DNA of 64,000 bases from contig JAJEFO010000053.1 of NCBI GenBank assembly GCA_022820365.1, positions 18,369-82,368 of the forward strand, written 5' to 3'. The position numbers and the translations under genes were made by a program. Each line of letters starts with the position of its first letter. Within the stretch, counting starts at the first letter, position 1. This DNA comes from Silicimonas sp. GTDB taxonomy: Bacteria > Pseudomonadota > Alphaproteobacteria > Rhodobacterales > Rhodobacteraceae. A model generated the notes under the pieces. The model had not been told where the DNA came from. It saw nothing but the letters and a program-made list of their open reading frames with translations, and did not search any database. Below are positions 1-9,694 of the stretch, one piece after another.

Positions 1-316
1 CGGACTCGATCAGGACCAGGTCAAGATCGGGATGCGCGTCGCAGAGCTCGGCGATTGCGGCAAGGTTGATCGAGGCGTCCTCGCGGATCGCCGTGTGCGG
101 ACAGCCGCCGGTCTCAACGCCCATGATCCGGTCGGACGGCAGCGCCTGAACGCGCAGGAGGGCATCGGCGTCCTCCCGGGTGTAGATGTCGTTCGTCACG
201 ACAGCCATTGACAGGTCGTCGCGAAACGCCTCGCAGAGCGCTGCAGTCAGCGTGGTCTTGCCGGCTCCGACCGGGCCGCCGATGCCGATGCGAAGAGGGC
301 CGTTCGGACTGTTCAT
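1..316 (-). CDS. ureG: Urease accessory GTPase UreG (3' end cut by window)
   Basis: GTPase that drives nickel insertion into apo-urease together with UreD, UreF and UreE in the cytoplasm. The visible N-terminal 105 residues contain the P-loop GPVGAGKTT, the TNDIYT segment, and the conserved [15 protein letters not shown] stretch whose Cys-Pro-His binds the metal. The rest lies beyond position 1. The ATG at 314-316 overlaps the ureF stop by 4 nt (ATGA), so translation is probably coupled. The identity is secure because these motifs are diagnostic for UreG as opposed to HypB. Confidence 0.96.
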   Translation of the reverse strand, partial: MNSPNGPLRIGIGGPVGAGKTTLTAALCEAFRDDLSMAVVTNDIYTREDADALLRVQALPSDRIMGVETGGCPHTAIREDASINLAAIAELCDAHPDLDLVLIES

Positions 317-975
317 GTACGGAATATCCTCGAATTCTGGGATTCGTGCCGCATCGAAGCGATATCGGTCAGGAACGCTGCGGACACGAGTTTCGACAGG
401 TCGCCGTCGCGCGTGTCCTTCGCAACCTCCGGGCAGAGCAGGGTCAGCCGTCGAAGGATGGCCTGCCCCTGTTGCTGACCGACGGCAAGCAGTCTCTGGC
501 CTGCAGCGACGAGGTTGGACAGGAAGGCATGGAGATAGAGTTTCTGGGTCAGGGCAAGGGGCAGGGATTCCTGCGCCGCTGCGGCACCGAGCGCCACAGG
601 AAAGGTCAGCTCTTCCGGCACCATGTCCCATGCGGCCAAGGCCTTGCCAAAGGCCAGCCCCTGCGCTTCCGTCTCCAGCCGTCGTTCGGCCGAGGCCGCA
701 AAGGCGCGTGCCGTCCGGTCGACTTCCGCGAGACGCTGTCGCGTTCCGGCGTTGAAGGCGGCAGCCAGGAGCAGGGAATCCGCCCGCCCCGCACCATGCA
801 GCAAGACGTCTTCAAGCCAGGCTTCCAAGCTGGCTCCGTCCTTCACCCATCCCATGCCCGCTGCACCTTCCAGTCCGTGGCTATAGGCGAAGGATCCGAC
901 CGGAAATGCCGGCGAGAGCCATTGCGTCAGGGTCAGGATTTGCGTGTCAGTGGGCATGAGAATGGGTGCGTCCAT
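313..975 (-). CDS. ureF: Urease accessory protein UreF
   Basis: Acts within the UreD-UreF-UreG activation complex, gating GTP hydrolysis during nickel delivery to urease. The 220-residue product has the usual UreF length. It carries the hallmark N-terminal segment [21 protein letters not shown] and is otherwise helical. The start may be the ATG at 975 or the ATG six codons later at 957; the first has a G-rich stretch upstream. The gene overlaps ureE by up to 29 nt and ureG by 4 nt, typical of a tightly packed accessory operon. Confidence 0.94.
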   Translation of the reverse strand: MDAPILMPTDTQILTLTQWLSPAFPVGSFAYSHGLEGAAGMGWVKDGASLEAWLEDVLLHGAGRADSLLLAAAFNAGTRQRLAEVDRTARAFAASAERRLETEAQGLAFGKALAAWDMVPEELTFPVALGAAAAQESLPLALTQKLYLHAFLSNLVAAGQRLLAVGQQQGQAILRRLTLLCPEVAKDTRDGDLSKLVSAAFLTDIASMRHESQNSRIFRT

Positions 976-1384
976 GACCGTAGGCGCCGCCTTCGGGAGT
1001 AAACGGTTCGGTCACCGTGGAGACTGTTGCGCCGAGTCTTTCCAGCATGTCGCGCATCACGTGATCTCGCTGGATCAAGAGCCGGTCGGCCTCGACCTGG
1101 CAAGGCGTGTGGCGGTTGCCGATGTGCCAGGCGAGCCGGATCAGATCGCCTTTCACCTGGAAGAGCTCTTCCTCGGCGGGCACGACGCCTACAACGCGAC
1201 CATCGTCCAGGACGAATACCTCGTGCTGATCCACCGAAGTCGTCTGGGAAAGATCCACGAGAAACCGCAGCCCACTCGTGGCGGTCAGCACCTTGCGACG
1301 CAGAAACCGCGCCTCATAGTCCAGAACGACGCTGTCGTCGGCATGATGCGCGTGCTGTGTCTTTCGGCTGACAGGAAGAGTCAT
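947..1384 (-). CDS. ureE: Urease accessory nickel chaperone UreE
   Basis: Nickel metallochaperone that hands Ni2+ to the UreG/UreF/UreD complex. The protein has 145 residues. It ends in a short His-rich tail ([10 protein letters not shown]), the usual nickel-storage extension, and has another His cluster near the N-terminus (QHAHHADD). The central part contains the conserved ELFQVKGDLIRLAWHIGNRHTP segment that forms the metal-binding dimer interface. It lies 10 nt downstream of ureC and overlaps ureF. Confidence 0.95.
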   Translation of the reverse strand: MTLPVSRKTQHAHHADDSVVLDYEARFLRRKVLTATSGLRFLVDLSQTTSVDQHEVFVLDDGRVVGVVPAEEELFQVKGDLIRLAWHIGNRHTPCQVEADRLLIQRDHVMRDMLERLGATVSTVTEPFTPEGGAYGHGRTHSHAH

Positions 1385-1394
1385 CGCGGTTTCC

Positions 1395-3104
1395 TCAAAA
1401 CAAGAAGTATCGCTGCGCCATGGGCAGGGTCTCGGCCGGCTGGCAGGTCAGCAGTTCGCCATTGGCGCGCACCTCGTAAGTCTCCGGATCCACCTCCACA
1501 TTCGGCGTGGCGTTGTTCAGGACCAAGTCCGTCTTGCCGATCCCGCGCGTATCGCTCACGGCCAGCGTGTCCTTGGCCAGGCCGAGCGCGGCGCCGATCC
1601 CGGCGCTTTGCGCCGCAGCGCTGACAAAGGTCACGGAAGAACATTCGACGCTCCTGCCGTAGGCGCCGAACATGGGGCGCGAATGGACCGGCTGCGGCGT
1701 CGGAATCGACGCGTTGGGATCGCCCATCTGTGCCATGGCAATGGTCCCGCCGATCAGCACCATCTCCGGCTTCACGCCGAAAAAGGCAGGATTCCACAGG
1801 ACGAGGTCGGCCCGCTTTCCTTCTTCGACCGACCCGATTTCATGCGCGATCCCGTGCGCGATGGCCGGGTTGATCGTGTATTTGGCGATGTATCGGCGCA
1901 CGCGGTAGTTGTCGTTGCTGCCGGTTTCTTCGGGCAAGCGTCCGCGCTGCTTCTTCATCTTGTCGGCGGTCTGCCATGTGCGGATCAGGACCTCCCCCAC
2001 GCGCCCCATGGCCTGGCTGTCGGACGCGATGATCGAAAACGCGCCCATGTCGTGAAGGATGTCCTCGGCCGCGATCGTCTCGCGCCGAATGCGGCTTTCC
2101 GCGAAGGCCACGTCTTCCGGAATGGACTTGTCGAGGTGATGACAGACCATGAGCATGTCGAGATGCTCCTCCACCGTGTTGACCGTGAAGGGGCGCGTCG
2201 GATTCGTGGAGGACGGCAAGACATGATCCTCGCCGCAGATCCTGATGATGTCCGGCGCATGTCCGCCCCCCGCACCTTCGGTGTGGAAAGCGTGGATGGT
2301 GCGGCCGTCAATGGCCTTCATGGTGTTCTCGACGAAACCGCTTTCGTTGAGCGTGTCCGTATGGATCATCACCTGAACGTCCATCGCGTCTGCCACGGAC
2401 AGGCAGCAATCGATGGCTCCAGGCGTTGTTCCCCAGTCCTCGTGCAGCTTCAGGGCGCAGGCCCCGCCCTCCACCTGCTCTTCCAAGGCAGCGGGGAGCG
2501 AGGCATTGCCCTTACCTGCAAAGGCGAGGTTCATCGGGAATGCGTCCGCCGCCTGCAGCATGCGCCCGATATGCCAGGGCCCGGGCGTGCAGGTGGTGGC
2601 AAGCGTGCCATGCGCAGGCCCGGTGCCGCCGCCAAGCATGGTTGTCAGACCGGAGTGCAGGGCATCCTCGATCTGCTGCGGACAGATGAAATGAATGTGG
2701 CTGTCAAAGCCGCCGGCGGTGAGGATATTGCCTTCACCCCCAATCGCCTCGGTACCTGGCCCGACAACGATGTCGACACCGGGCTGAGTGTCGGGATTTC
2801 CCGCCTTGCCGATCCTGGCGATCCGCCCGTCCTTCAGCCCGACGTCTGCCTTGTAGATGCCGGCATGGTCGACGATCAGTGCATTGGTGATCACCGTATC
2901 CACCGCTCCTTCGGCACGCGTGACCTGTGACTGTCCCATCCCGTCGCGGATGACCTTGCCGCCACCGAACTTGATTTCTTCGCCATAGGAAGTGTGGTCG
3001 CGCTCGACCTCGATAACGAGGTCGGTGTCGGCAAGCCGGACCTTGTCCCCGGTCGTGGGGCCGAACATGGCGGCATAGTCATAGCGCGAGATGATCGCCG
3101 GCAT
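1395..3104 (-). CDS. ureC: Urease alpha subunit UreC (catalytic)
   Basis: Catalytic subunit of the cytoplasmic nickel enzyme that hydrolyses urea to ammonia and carbamate. The ATG at 3102-3104 gives a 569-residue protein beginning [20 protein letters not shown], the standard length and start. Visible active-site elements are the HIH pair in GFDSHIHF, the carbamylated Lys in [34 protein letters not shown], the flap Cys-His in LMVCHHLD, and the Asp in [11 protein letters not shown]. An open reading frame extends upstream of this ATG, but that part has no family similarity. Confidence 0.98.
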   Translation of the reverse strand: MPAIISRYDYAAMFGPTTGDKVRLADTDLVIEVERDHTSYGEEIKFGGGKVIRDGMGQSQVTRAEGAVDTVITNALIVDHAGIYKADVGLKDGRIARIGKAGNPDTQPGVDIVVGPGTEAIGGEGNILTAGGFDSHIHFICPQQIEDALHSGLTTMLGGGTGPAHGTLATTCTPGPWHIGRMLQAADAFPMNLAFAGKGNASLPAALEEQVEGGACALKLHEDWGTTPGAIDCCLSVADAMDVQVMIHTDTLNESGFVENTMKAIDGRTIHAFHTEGAGGGHAPDIIRICGEDHVLPSSTNPTRPFTVNTVEEHLDMLMVCHHLDKSIPEDVAFAESRIRRETIAAEDILHDMGAFSIIASDSQAMGRVGEVLIRTWQTADKMKKQRGRLPEETGSNDNYRVRRYIAKYTINPAIAHGIAHEIGSVEEGKRADLVLWNPAFFGVKPEMVLIGGTIAMAQMGDPNASIPTPQPVHSRPMFGAYGRSVECSSVTFVSAAAQSAGIGAALGLAKDTLAVSDTRGIGKTDLVLNNATPNVEVDPETYEVRANGELLTCQPAETLPMAQRYFLF

Positions 3105-3168
3105 GATGCGTTCCCTTCCTAACCGCCCCGAAACGCGGGCGAGACATGGGCCAAGGACGAGACTGGCA

Positions 3169-3474
3169 TCAGAGCGCTCCCATGATCTGCTGATTGAACC
3201 CGAACACGTTCCGCGCACCGCCGATGGGAATGAGCTGCACTTCCCGGCGCTGGCCCGGCTCGAAGCGCACCGCCGTCCCGGCAGCAATGTCGAGGCGCAT
3301 GCCCCGCGCCGCTTCGCGGTCGAATTCCAACGCGTCGTTCGCCTCTCCGAAATGGTAGTGCGAGCCCACCTGCACCGGCCGGTCGCCGGAATTGGCGACC
3401 ATCAGCGTGATCGCTTCCCGGTCGGCGTTCAGAGTGATTTCACCCGACGCGGCCATCACCTCACCGGGGATCAT
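3169..3474 (-). CDS. ureB: Urease beta subunit UreB
   Basis: Structural beta subunit of the urease (alpha-beta-gamma) trimer. The 101-residue product starts MIPGEV at the ATG 3472-3474. It contains the diagnostic [19 protein letters not shown] motif and [16 protein letters not shown], followed by the conserved [10 protein letters not shown] tail. Its start overlaps by 4 nt (ATGA) the stop of the small exported-peptide gene upstream. ureC follows after a 64-nt gap. Confidence 0.96.
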   Translation of the reverse strand: MIPGEVMAASGEITLNADREAITLMVANSGDRPVQVGSHYHFGEANDALEFDREAARGMRLDIAAGTAVRFEPGQRREVQLIPIGGARNVFGFNQQIMGAL

Positions 3475-3629
3475 GTTTGCACCTCCGCGCGGTCCAGGCC
3501 TGCGGCTGCTGCCGGTGCGACGAGTCCCGGGCCGACGGGCATGCTCCCGTTGACACATGTGAGCGGCAATTCCGCCTTGCTGGCCCGGGCAGGCAGCGCA
3601 AGCAAGAGAAGCGGTGGGAGAACGCGCAT
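3471..3629 (-). CDS. Small predicted exported peptide between ureA and ureB
   Basis: A 52-residue product starting [20 protein letters not shown], a clear signal-peptide-like N-terminus with an Ala-x-Ala type cleavage region. It is followed by about 30 residues rich in Ala, Pro and Gly with one Cys. It sits between ureA (11 nt away) and ureB (ATGA overlap), so it is placed to be co-translated with the urease subunits. I recognise no family and assign no function. An exported peptide inside an operon of cytoplasmic proteins is odd. The coupling to ureB favours a real gene, or at least a translated leader. Confidence 0.6.
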   Translation of the reverse strand: MRVLPPLLLLALPARASKAELPLTCVNGSMPVGPGLVAPAAAAGLDRAEVQT

Positions 3630-3640
3630 GAAATGCCTCC

Positions 3641-3943
3641 TCAGCGGATCGGGTTGTGAACGGTGACGAGCTTTGTCCCGTCGGGAAAGGTCGCCTCCAC
3701 CTGAACGTCGTGGATCATCTCCGCCACACCCTCCATGCATTGATCCCTGGTGACGACTTCCGCGCCGGCCTCCATCATGTCGGCAACAGAGCGGCCATCA
3801 CGCGCGCCTTCGACCACCGCGTCGGCAATCAGGGCAATGGCCTCCGGATGATTCAGCTTCACGCCGCGCGCCAGCCGCTTGCGGGCAACTTCCGCTGCCA
3901 TGGAGATGAGAAGCTTATCCTTCTCTCGTGGCGTCAGGTTCAT
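3641..3943 (-). CDS. ureA: Urease gamma subunit UreA
   Basis: Smallest structural urease subunit. The 100-residue length is exactly that expected for separate gamma chains. Conserved stretches visible are [42 protein letters not shown], and the C-terminal [20 protein letters not shown]. It begins one nucleotide after the ureD stop, showing a single ureDA...G transcription unit. Confidence 0.97.
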   Translation of the reverse strand: MNLTPREKDKLLISMAAEVARKRLARGVKLNHPEAIALIADAVVEGARDGRSVADMMEAGAEVVTRDQCMEGVAEMIHDVQVEATFPDGTKLVTVHNPIR

Positions 3944-3944
3944 G

Positions 3945-4775
3945 TCAGATGTTCCAGCATCGGGGGAGCCCTCCCTGGCTCAGGTGATCCAGCATCGGGA
4001 CAAGACTTGAACGCATCTCGTTGCTGTCACGGGATAGAATGCGCATGACCAGAACATCCTCATGGAGCAGGCTGGCTCCAGCGTGACGCGGCAGAAGATG
4101 GCGCAGCATTGCAAGCTGCGCCTCGGCGTCGGGAGCGACGTAGAGCAGCGAGGCCATGGCGCGCGCGCCGCCAGCGACGCCCGGACGATCAAGCTGTGCC
4201 TGCACATCGGCTGCGAGGCGGATGCGATCCAGATAGATCGGGACTCCCGCGCGCCGGACTTCTATCCGATCCAGGACGTGCGCCGACGTCAGTGTTTCTC
4301 CCATTTCAAGGCGGCCGAAGACCAGCGGTTCCGCAAGCAGCAAGGCTGCACCTTCCTGCAGATCGACTGTCAGCGATCGCTCAAGCGAACATCCGTCGAA
4401 GAGAATCGTCTCTTGCGGCAGCCAGTTCACGCGCGCGGACTTTGCCACGTCCAGGCGTGTTTCGATTCGCCCTCTCTCTCCTGGCAAGGCCCGGTAGATC
4501 CGTTCAGCTGCCTGGGTGGAGAGCGTCAGCGTCGTCCCGACTTCGGCGCCTACGGACAGCGAAAAATGATCACCCCCTGTGACGCCCCCGGCGCAGTTCA
4601 GGAGGACGGCCTGCAATGCAGGCCCGGCGTCCTGGGGAAAAAGGCACTTGAGCGAACCGGACTGTCGCAGTCTCCGCAATGCGGTGCCGCCAACCCTGGA
4701 CTTGGCTACAAGCGAAACCTCGCCCTGCGCACGCGCCATGACCGGCGCCGCGAGCTGCGGGGATATCGACTGCAA
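3945..4775 (-). CDS. ureD: Urease accessory protein UreD
   Basis: Scaffold of the urease activation complex (the UreH equivalent), binding apo-urease and UreF and channelling nickel. The product contains the family segment [12 protein letters not shown]...[11 protein letters not shown], the TQAAERIYR motif, and [10 protein letters not shown]. Two starts are possible: a TTG at 4775 (276 aa), with GGAGG about 14 nt upstream, or an ATG at 4739 (264 aa), without an evident ribosome site. It is the first gene of the urease operon and is divergent from urtA. Confidence 0.92.
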   Translation of the reverse strand: MQSISPQLAAPVMARAQGEVSLVAKSRVGGTALRRLRQSGSLKCLFPQDAGPALQAVLLNCAGGVTGGDHFSLSVGAEVGTTLTLSTQAAERIYRALPGERGRIETRLDVAKSARVNWLPQETILFDGCSLERSLTVDLQEGAALLLAEPLVFGRLEMGETLTSAHVLDRIEVRRAGVPIYLDRIRLAADVQAQLDRPGVAGGARAMASLLYVAPDAEAQLAMLRHLLPRHAGASLLHEDVLVMRILSRDSNEMRSSLVPMLDHLSQGGLPRCWNI

Positions 4776-5161
4776 ACGGGTGATGGGATCCTCCAGGGCG
4801 CGAATTCGATGCCCTTATTGGGCTGCACTGCTCCGAATCGCCACGAAATTGCAATTTGGCAGGATCATCGACCTGCTGTCCGCCCTGTTTTTGTGCAGAG
4901 AACACACTTCTAGATGAATTTTTGGGCAACAAAGTCCGAAGCTTCGATCGCCAGCCGCTGTCAATTGCCATTCATGCTGCAATGCAGAGACAATGCCTCC
5001 GTCCGCAGGGACGTCTGTCCTGAAGAGCGGGCGTGTGACGACCGGAAAGCTTGGAAATCTTATCGGCCGCCACACTGGTGCAACAAGAAGTTGCGGAGCT
5101 TGGGTACGGAATCCGACGCATTTAAGCAAGCGCCCTCGTGCCGCTCCGCTGGGAGAAAACG
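4776..5161. promoter_or_regulatory. Divergent control region between ureD and urtA
   Basis: A 386-nt non-coding stretch that must hold the promoters of both the urease and urea-transport units. I see a 5-5-5 inverted repeat GCAAC-AAGAA-GTTGC at 5080-5094, about 70 nt before urtA, which could be a regulator site. I looked for a sigma-54 -24/-12 element with correct GG-N10-GC spacing and did not find a convincing one. Nitrogen control (NtrC) is expected from the gene content but is not demonstrated by the sequence. Confidence 0.45.
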
Positions 5162-6445
5162 ATGAAAGCTCTGAAAGTCCTGGCAGCCTCCTCGGCTGCC
5201 GCCGCTGCGTTTGGCGTCCCGGCCGTCGCTGCGGATTGCCCGATCAAGGTCGGCGTCCTGCATTCACTGTCGGGAACAATGGCGATTTCCGAGACGACGC
5301 TGAAAGACACGATGCTGATGCTCGTCGAACAGCAGAACAGTGCCGGCGGCGTTCTTGGGTGCGATCTGGAGGCGGTCGTGGTCGACCCGGCCTCCGATTG
5401 GCCTCTCTTTGCCGAGAAGGCACGCGAACTCCTGACGGTTCACGAGGTCGACGTGATCTTCGGGAACTGGACCTCGGTCAGTCGAAAGTCGGTCCTGCCG
5501 GTGATCGAGGAACTGAACGGTCTCCTGTTCTATCCCGTCCAGTACGAAGGCGAGGAAAGCTCGAAGAACGTGTTCTATACCGGCGCCGCACCGAACCAGC
5601 AGGCGATCCCGGCAACCGACTACTACCTGGACGAGCTTGGCGTCGAGAAATTCGCCCTCCTGGGCACCGACTACGTGTATCCGCGAACCACGAACAACAT
5701 CCTCGAGTCCTACCTGGATTCGAAAGGCATTCCCGAAGAGGACATCTTCGTCAACTACACGCCGTTCGGCCACTCGGACTGGTCAAAGATCGTCGCCGAC
5801 GTCGTCGCGCTGGGCGCTGACGGAAAGAAGGTGGGCGTCATCTCGACGATCAACGGCGATGCGAACATCGGCTTCTACAAGGAACTTGCCGCCGCCGGCG
5901 TTTCAGCCGACGACATCCCCGTTGTCGCCTTCTCCGTCGGCGAGGAAGAGCTTTCGGGTCTCGACACCAGCAACCTCGTCGGACACCTGGCGGCATGGAA
6001 CTATTTCATGTCCGCCGACACGCCCGAGAACGAGGCGTTCATCGCGGCCTGGCATGAGTTCATCGGCGACGAAGACCGCGTCACCAACGACCCGATGGAA
6101 GCTCACTACATCGGCTTCAACATGTGGGTGAATTCAGTCACCGAGGCCGGGACCACCGATGTCGACGCGGTACGCGAAGCGATGTGGGGCCAGGAATTCC
6201 CCAACCTTACGGGCGGCACGGCCGTGATGGGCGTGAACCACCACCTGTCAAAGCCGGTGCTGATCGGCGAAATCCAGGCGGACGGCCAGTTCGACATCAT
6301 CACAGAGACGGAGGAAGTCCAGGGCGATGCCTGGACCGACTTCCTTACGGCATCAGCCATGCTGAAATCGGATTGGGATGAACTGGGTTGCGGGATGTAC
6401 AACACGGGGACCGCGACCTGCGTTCAGATCAAGTCAAATTACTGA
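5162..6445 (+). CDS. urtA: Urea ABC transporter, periplasmic urea-binding protein UrtA
   Basis: Captures urea (or short-chain amides) in the periplasm for the UrtBCDE importer. The 427-residue protein starts MKALKVLAASSAAAAAFG, with a signal peptide ending near VAA-DCPIKVG. The mature part shows GVLHSLSGTMAISE, the DPASDW stretch and the QYEGEESS segment, all typical of the UrtA/AmiC-like family. The C-terminus carries two Cys (CGMY...TATC). The ATG at 5162 is preceded by GGGAGAAAACG. A strong hairpin separates it from urtB. Confidence 0.96.
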   Translation: MKALKVLAASSAAAAAFGVPAVAADCPIKVGVLHSLSGTMAISETTLKDTMLMLVEQQNSAGGVLGCDLEAVVVDPASDWPLFAEKARELLTVHEVDVIFGNWTSVSRKSVLPVIEELNGLLFYPVQYEGEESSKNVFYTGAAPNQQAIPATDYYLDELGVEKFALLGTDYVYPRTTNNILESYLDSKGIPEEDIFVNYTPFGHSDWSKIVADVVALGADGKKVGVISTINGDANIGFYKELAAAGVSADDIPVVAFSVGEEELSGLDTSNLVGHLAAWNYFMSADTPENEAFIAAWHEFIGDEDRVTNDPMEAHYIGFNMWVNSVTEAGTTDVDAVREAMWGQEFPNLTGGTAVMGVNHHLSKPVLIGEIQADGQFDIITETEEVQGDAWTDFLTASAMLKSDWDELGCGMYNTGTATCVQIKSNY

Positions 6446-6453
6446 TCCGCAAA

Positions 6454-6483
6454 GTCTCCGGCCGGAATGTCCCGGCCGGAGAC
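6454..6483 (+). promoter_or_regulatory. Strong intercistronic hairpin between urtA and urtB
   Basis: A perfect 12-bp inverted repeat, GTCTCCGGCCGG (6454-6465) and CCGGCCGGAGAC (6472-6483), with a 6-nt loop, begins 9 nt after the urtA stop and ends 16 nt before the urtB start. No T-tract follows, so it is not a simple intrinsic terminator. Hairpins here commonly protect the binding-protein message from 3' exonucleases and lower permease expression. That role is inferred. Confidence 0.75.
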
Positions 6484-6499
6484 GTTCAGGCAGGGTGCC

Positions 6500-8458
6500 A
6501 TGAAACCTCTCGTGCCTTCCTTGCTCCTGCTGCTTGCCTCGACCTTGGCGACGCTCGCCGAGACAGGCCCGATGCAGGCCGTCCTGCAGGAGCACAGGGA
6601 GCTGATCGTCAAGAGTTCGCGCAAGACGATCGGGCCCGCCATCGACGCCGTCGCCAGCAGCGGGCTGCCAGAAGCGCAGTCGGTTCTCCAAGCCTGGCAA
6701 GTCAAGAACATGTGGATGCGAAAGTCGGACGGGCTGTTCTTTCTCGGCGAAAAGATCGATGCCAAGACCTATCGCCTGATCGATTTCGACAGCGGCGATT
6801 CGGCGGGCGAGTTTCCGAAGCGAGCACTGAAGAACATCAAGCCGAACAGCGGGATAAGGGCAATGATCGGAACGGCACTGGTGCAGTTCCAGCTCCTCGA
6901 TCCTGAGCCGGAACGCCGAATGGCGGCCCTTGACGCCATCGAGCGCTCCCCGGATGCGAGCCTGCTGGCCCCGCTCCGGAATTCGATGGAGGGCGAAAGC
7001 GATGCAGGAATCCGTGCGCGCAAGATGCGGATCGAACGTCTTCTGACCATCGCCCACGGGACGGGCGTCGATGAGCGCGTGGAAGCCATCGAAGAGATGT
7101 CAACCGATCTCGGCGTCGATGTGCGCGCTGCGTTGAACCCGCTGACGAGAACCGAGGTCAAGGCCTTCACCGGAGAGATCCCGGACGGACTGAACGTGGC
7201 CCGCAGCCTGGTTCCCGGCAGCGATGGCCTTCCCCGCGAGGAGGCATATGCGCTCCTGGTCGCCACGGGCCTGGCACCGGCCATGGTCGGTCGCGAGGAG
7301 ATCCGCGAAGCCCTGATCGCCAATCTGGAACAGGATTCAGTGGGAGGCGCGCAGGCAGGCGAGCTTGGCACTGACCAGGCGCGGATGCGTGCATACAGCG
7401 TGCTGGCCGAAGCCGGAATGGTGCCGCCGCTGGTCACCGGTGCCGAGATCGATGCCGCGCTGGATGCGCACGTTTTCGCCGAGATCTACGCCGAAGCCTC
7501 GCCCGCCATTACCGCCGCCGCCGAGGCGGCCCTTGCCCGGATCGCGAACCGGGTCGGCTTTTCCCAGGGCGTCGATCTGGCTCTCGACGCGCTCTCGCTC
7601 GCCTCGATCTACTTTCTTGCCGCAATCGGCCTTGCCATCACCTTCGGCGTGATGGGCGTCATCAACATGGCCCACGGCGAGTTCATCATGATGGGCGCCT
7701 ATACCGGCTATGTCGTGCAGCAGTTCGTCCCCAATCATACCGCCTCGATCCTCATCGCTGTACCCATGGCCTTCGTCTTCACTTTCGGAGCCGGCGTGGC
7801 GATGGAACGGCTGGTGATCCGCTGGCTCTACAACCGCCCGCTCGAGACGCTTCTGGCCACGTTCGGCATCTCCATCGCCCTGCAGCAGCTCGCCAAGAAC
7901 ATCTTCGGGACCCAGGCGCGGCCCCTGACATCGCCGGGCTGGCTCGACGGGGCATGGGTCATCAACGACGTGATCTCGATCTCCCATATCCGGATCGCGA
8001 TCTTCGTGCTGGCGCTGGCCTTCCTGGGCATCTTCCTCTTCATCATGCACCGAACGCGCCTGGGGCTGGAAACCCGCGCGGTGACGCAGAACCGGCGCAT
8101 GGCCGCGGCCATGGGGATCAATCCCGACCGGGTGAACATGCTGACCTTCGGCCTGGGCTCCGGGATTGCCGGGATCGCGGGCGTGGCCATCGGGCTCTAC
8201 GCCAAGGTGACCTCGGATCTGGGCGCGGATTACATCGTGCAGAGCTTCATGACCGTGGTCGTCGGCGGCGTCGGGAACATCTGGGGCACCCTTCTGGGGG
8301 CCACCGGCATCGGCTTTCTGCAGAAGGGGATCGAATGGTTCAATCCTTCGAACACGCTCGCCGCCCAGACCTACATGATCATCTTCATCATCGTCGTCTT
8401 CATCCAACTCCGCCCGCAGGGACTGATTGCCCTCAAGGGCCGCGCGGCGGGAGACTGA
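6500..8458 (+). CDS. urtB: Urea ABC transporter permease UrtB with long N-terminal periplasmic domain
   Basis: Inner-membrane permease of the LivH type. Residues from about 358 to the end form the permease, including the GVMGVINMAHGEFIMMGAYTG and VVGGVGNIWGTLLGA signatures. Before it lie a signal-like N-terminus (MKPLVPSLLLLLASTLATLAE) and about 330 residues of helical, HEAT-like sequence predicted to be periplasmic. The total of 652 residues is long even for proteobacterial UrtB proteins, which often carry such an extension. The start is the ATG at 6500; an in-frame ATG 33 nt upstream falls in the hairpin. Confidence 0.93.
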   Translation: MKPLVPSLLLLLASTLATLAETGPMQAVLQEHRELIVKSSRKTIGPAIDAVASSGLPEAQSVLQAWQVKNMWMRKSDGLFFLGEKIDAKTYRLIDFDSGDSAGEFPKRALKNIKPNSGIRAMIGTALVQFQLLDPEPERRMAALDAIERSPDASLLAPLRNSMEGESDAGIRARKMRIERLLTIAHGTGVDERVEAIEEMSTDLGVDVRAALNPLTRTEVKAFTGEIPDGLNVARSLVPGSDGLPREEAYALLVATGLAPAMVGREEIREALIANLEQDSVGGAQAGELGTDQARMRAYSVLAEAGMVPPLVTGAEIDAALDAHVFAEIYAEASPAITAAAEAALARIANRVGFSQGVDLALDALSLASIYFLAAIGLAITFGVMGVINMAHGEFIMMGAYTGYVVQQFVPNHTASILIAVPMAFVFTFGAGVAMERLVIRWLYNRPLETLLATFGISIALQQLAKNIFGTQARPLTSPGWLDGAWVINDVISISHIRIAIFVLALAFLGIFLFIMHRTRLGLETRAVTQNRRMAAAMGINPDRVNMLTFGLGSGIAGIAGVAIGLYAKVTSDLGADYIVQSFMTVVVGGVGNIWGTLLGATGIGFLQKGIEWFNPSNTLAAQTYMIIFIIVVFIQLRPQGLIALKGRAAGD

Positions 8459-8461
8459 GCC

Positions 8462-9694
8462 ATGTCGCAGGGCGTTCTTGCCAAAAACCCCTCCGTGCTG
8501 ACGTTCCTGGCCGTTCTCGGCCTCTTCACCCTTGGCGTGACGCTGATGTCGGAGTGGGCGGGGACCGAGATCGTGTCCACCTCCCTTGTCAAGACGCTCG
8601 GCAAGACGCTCTGTCTTGCGCTGGTGGCGGTGGCGATGGACCTCGTCTGGGGCTATACCGGCATTCTCAGCCTCGGCCATTTCGCGTTCTTCGGGCTTGG
8701 CGGCTACATGATCGGCATGTGGCTGATGTACGAACGGACGCATGGCATCGTCGTATCCTCTCTCGCCGAAGCGCCGATTCCGCCGACCGAAGCAGAAGTC
8801 GTCGCAGCCATCGGCAACCAGATTTTCGGCGTCGTGGGTTCGAGCGAGTTCCCGCCGATCTGGGCGTTCGCGGACAGCCTCGCGCTGCAGCTGGTCCTCG
8901 TCGTGCTGGTGCCGGGCATTCTGGCGTTCGTTTTCGGCTGGCTCGCCTTCCGTTCCCGTGTCACGGGCGTCTACCTCTCGATCCTGACGCAGGCAATGAC
9001 GCTGGCGCTGGCGCTTTACCTGTTTCAGAACGACAGCGGCCTTCGCGGCAACAACGGGCTCTCCGGGCTGCAAAACCTGCCGGGGCTCGACCATGTGCCG
9101 CAGTCGAGCATCTCGATCTGGTTCTTCTGGGCTTCCGCCGGTGCGCTGGCATTGGGTTACGTGCTGTCCGCCTGGATCGTTTCGGGCAAGTTCGGCTCAG
9201 TGATCCGCGGCATCCGCGACAATGAAGCGAGGGTGCGCTTCCTGGGCTACCCGGTGGAGACCTACAAGCTCTTCGTCTTCACGGTCACGGCCATGGTCGC
9301 CGGAATCGCCGGGGCGCTCTACTATCCGCAGGCGGGCATCATCAACCCGGCCGAGATTGCGCCCATCGCCTCGATATACCTTGCGGTCTGGGTCGCCATC
9401 GGCGGGCGCGGCCGGCTCTATGGTGCGGTGATCGGCGCGTTTTTCGTCAGCCTCGTTTCTTCCTGGTTCACAGGCGGCCAGGCCCCGGATGTCAACCTGG
9501 GCCTCTACACGATCAAGTGGGTCGACTGGTGGCTGGTTCTCCTCGGCCTCAGCTTTGTCGCGGTCACGCTCCTTGCGCCAAAGGGCATCGGCGGCCTGGT
9601 GGATCTCTGGACAGGACGGCTGGCGCCCGATCGCCACGGCGCTGACCTGGGCCCCGATGCCGGTTCGCTGCGAGAAGCGGAGGCCGAACAGTGA
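8462..9694 (+). CDS. urtC: Urea ABC transporter permease UrtC
   Basis: Second membrane subunit (LivM type) of the urea importer, 410 residues with about ten hydrophobic segments. It contains the family motif GYTGILSLGHFAFFGLGGYMIGM, the conserved RDNEARVRFLGYPVETYKLFVF loop that contacts the ATPases, and the VAIGGRGRLYGAVIGAF segment. It begins 3 nt after urtB. Its stop overlaps the GTG start of urtD by 4 nt. Confidence 0.95.
   Translation: MSQGVLAKNPSVLTFLAVLGLFTLGVTLMSEWAGTEIVSTSLVKTLGKTLCLALVAVAMDLVWGYTGILSLGHFAFFGLGGYMIGMWLMYERTHGIVVSSLAEAPIPPTEAEVVAAIGNQIFGVVGSSEFPPIWAFADSLALQLVLVVLVPGILAFVFGWLAFRSRVTGVYLSILTQAMTLALALYLFQNDSGLRGNNGLSGLQNLPGLDHVPQSSISIWFFWASAGALALGYVLSAWIVSGKFGSVIRGIRDNEARVRFLGYPVETYKLFVFTVTAMVAGIAGALYYPQAGIINPAEIAPIASIYLAVWVAIGGRGRLYGAVIGAFFVSLVSSWFTGGQAPDVNLGLYTIKWVDWWLVLLGLSFVAVTLLAPKGIGGLVDLWTGRLAPDRHGADLGPDAGSLREAEAEQ

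Noticed and set aside
1714..1725. TTGGGATCGCCC inside ureC, resembling the GntR operator
   Set aside because: Lies within coding sequence, lacks the right palindrome arm, and is far from the regulon; taken as chance.
4783..4794. ATGGGATCCTCC near the ureD start
   Set aside because: Only the central GGGATCC is shared with the operator and flanking symmetry is lost; treated as coincidental.
5076..5094. Possible sigma-54 promoter (TGGTGC...TTGC) before urtA
   Set aside because: The GG-to-GC spacing is four bases too long for a -24/-12 element. The inverted repeat there is kept only as a candidate site.
7337..9094. A 585-codon open frame on the minus strand
   Set aside because: Antisense to urtB and urtC. 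The composition (Asp, His, Arg, Gln rich) is typical of a shadow frame and no motif is visible.
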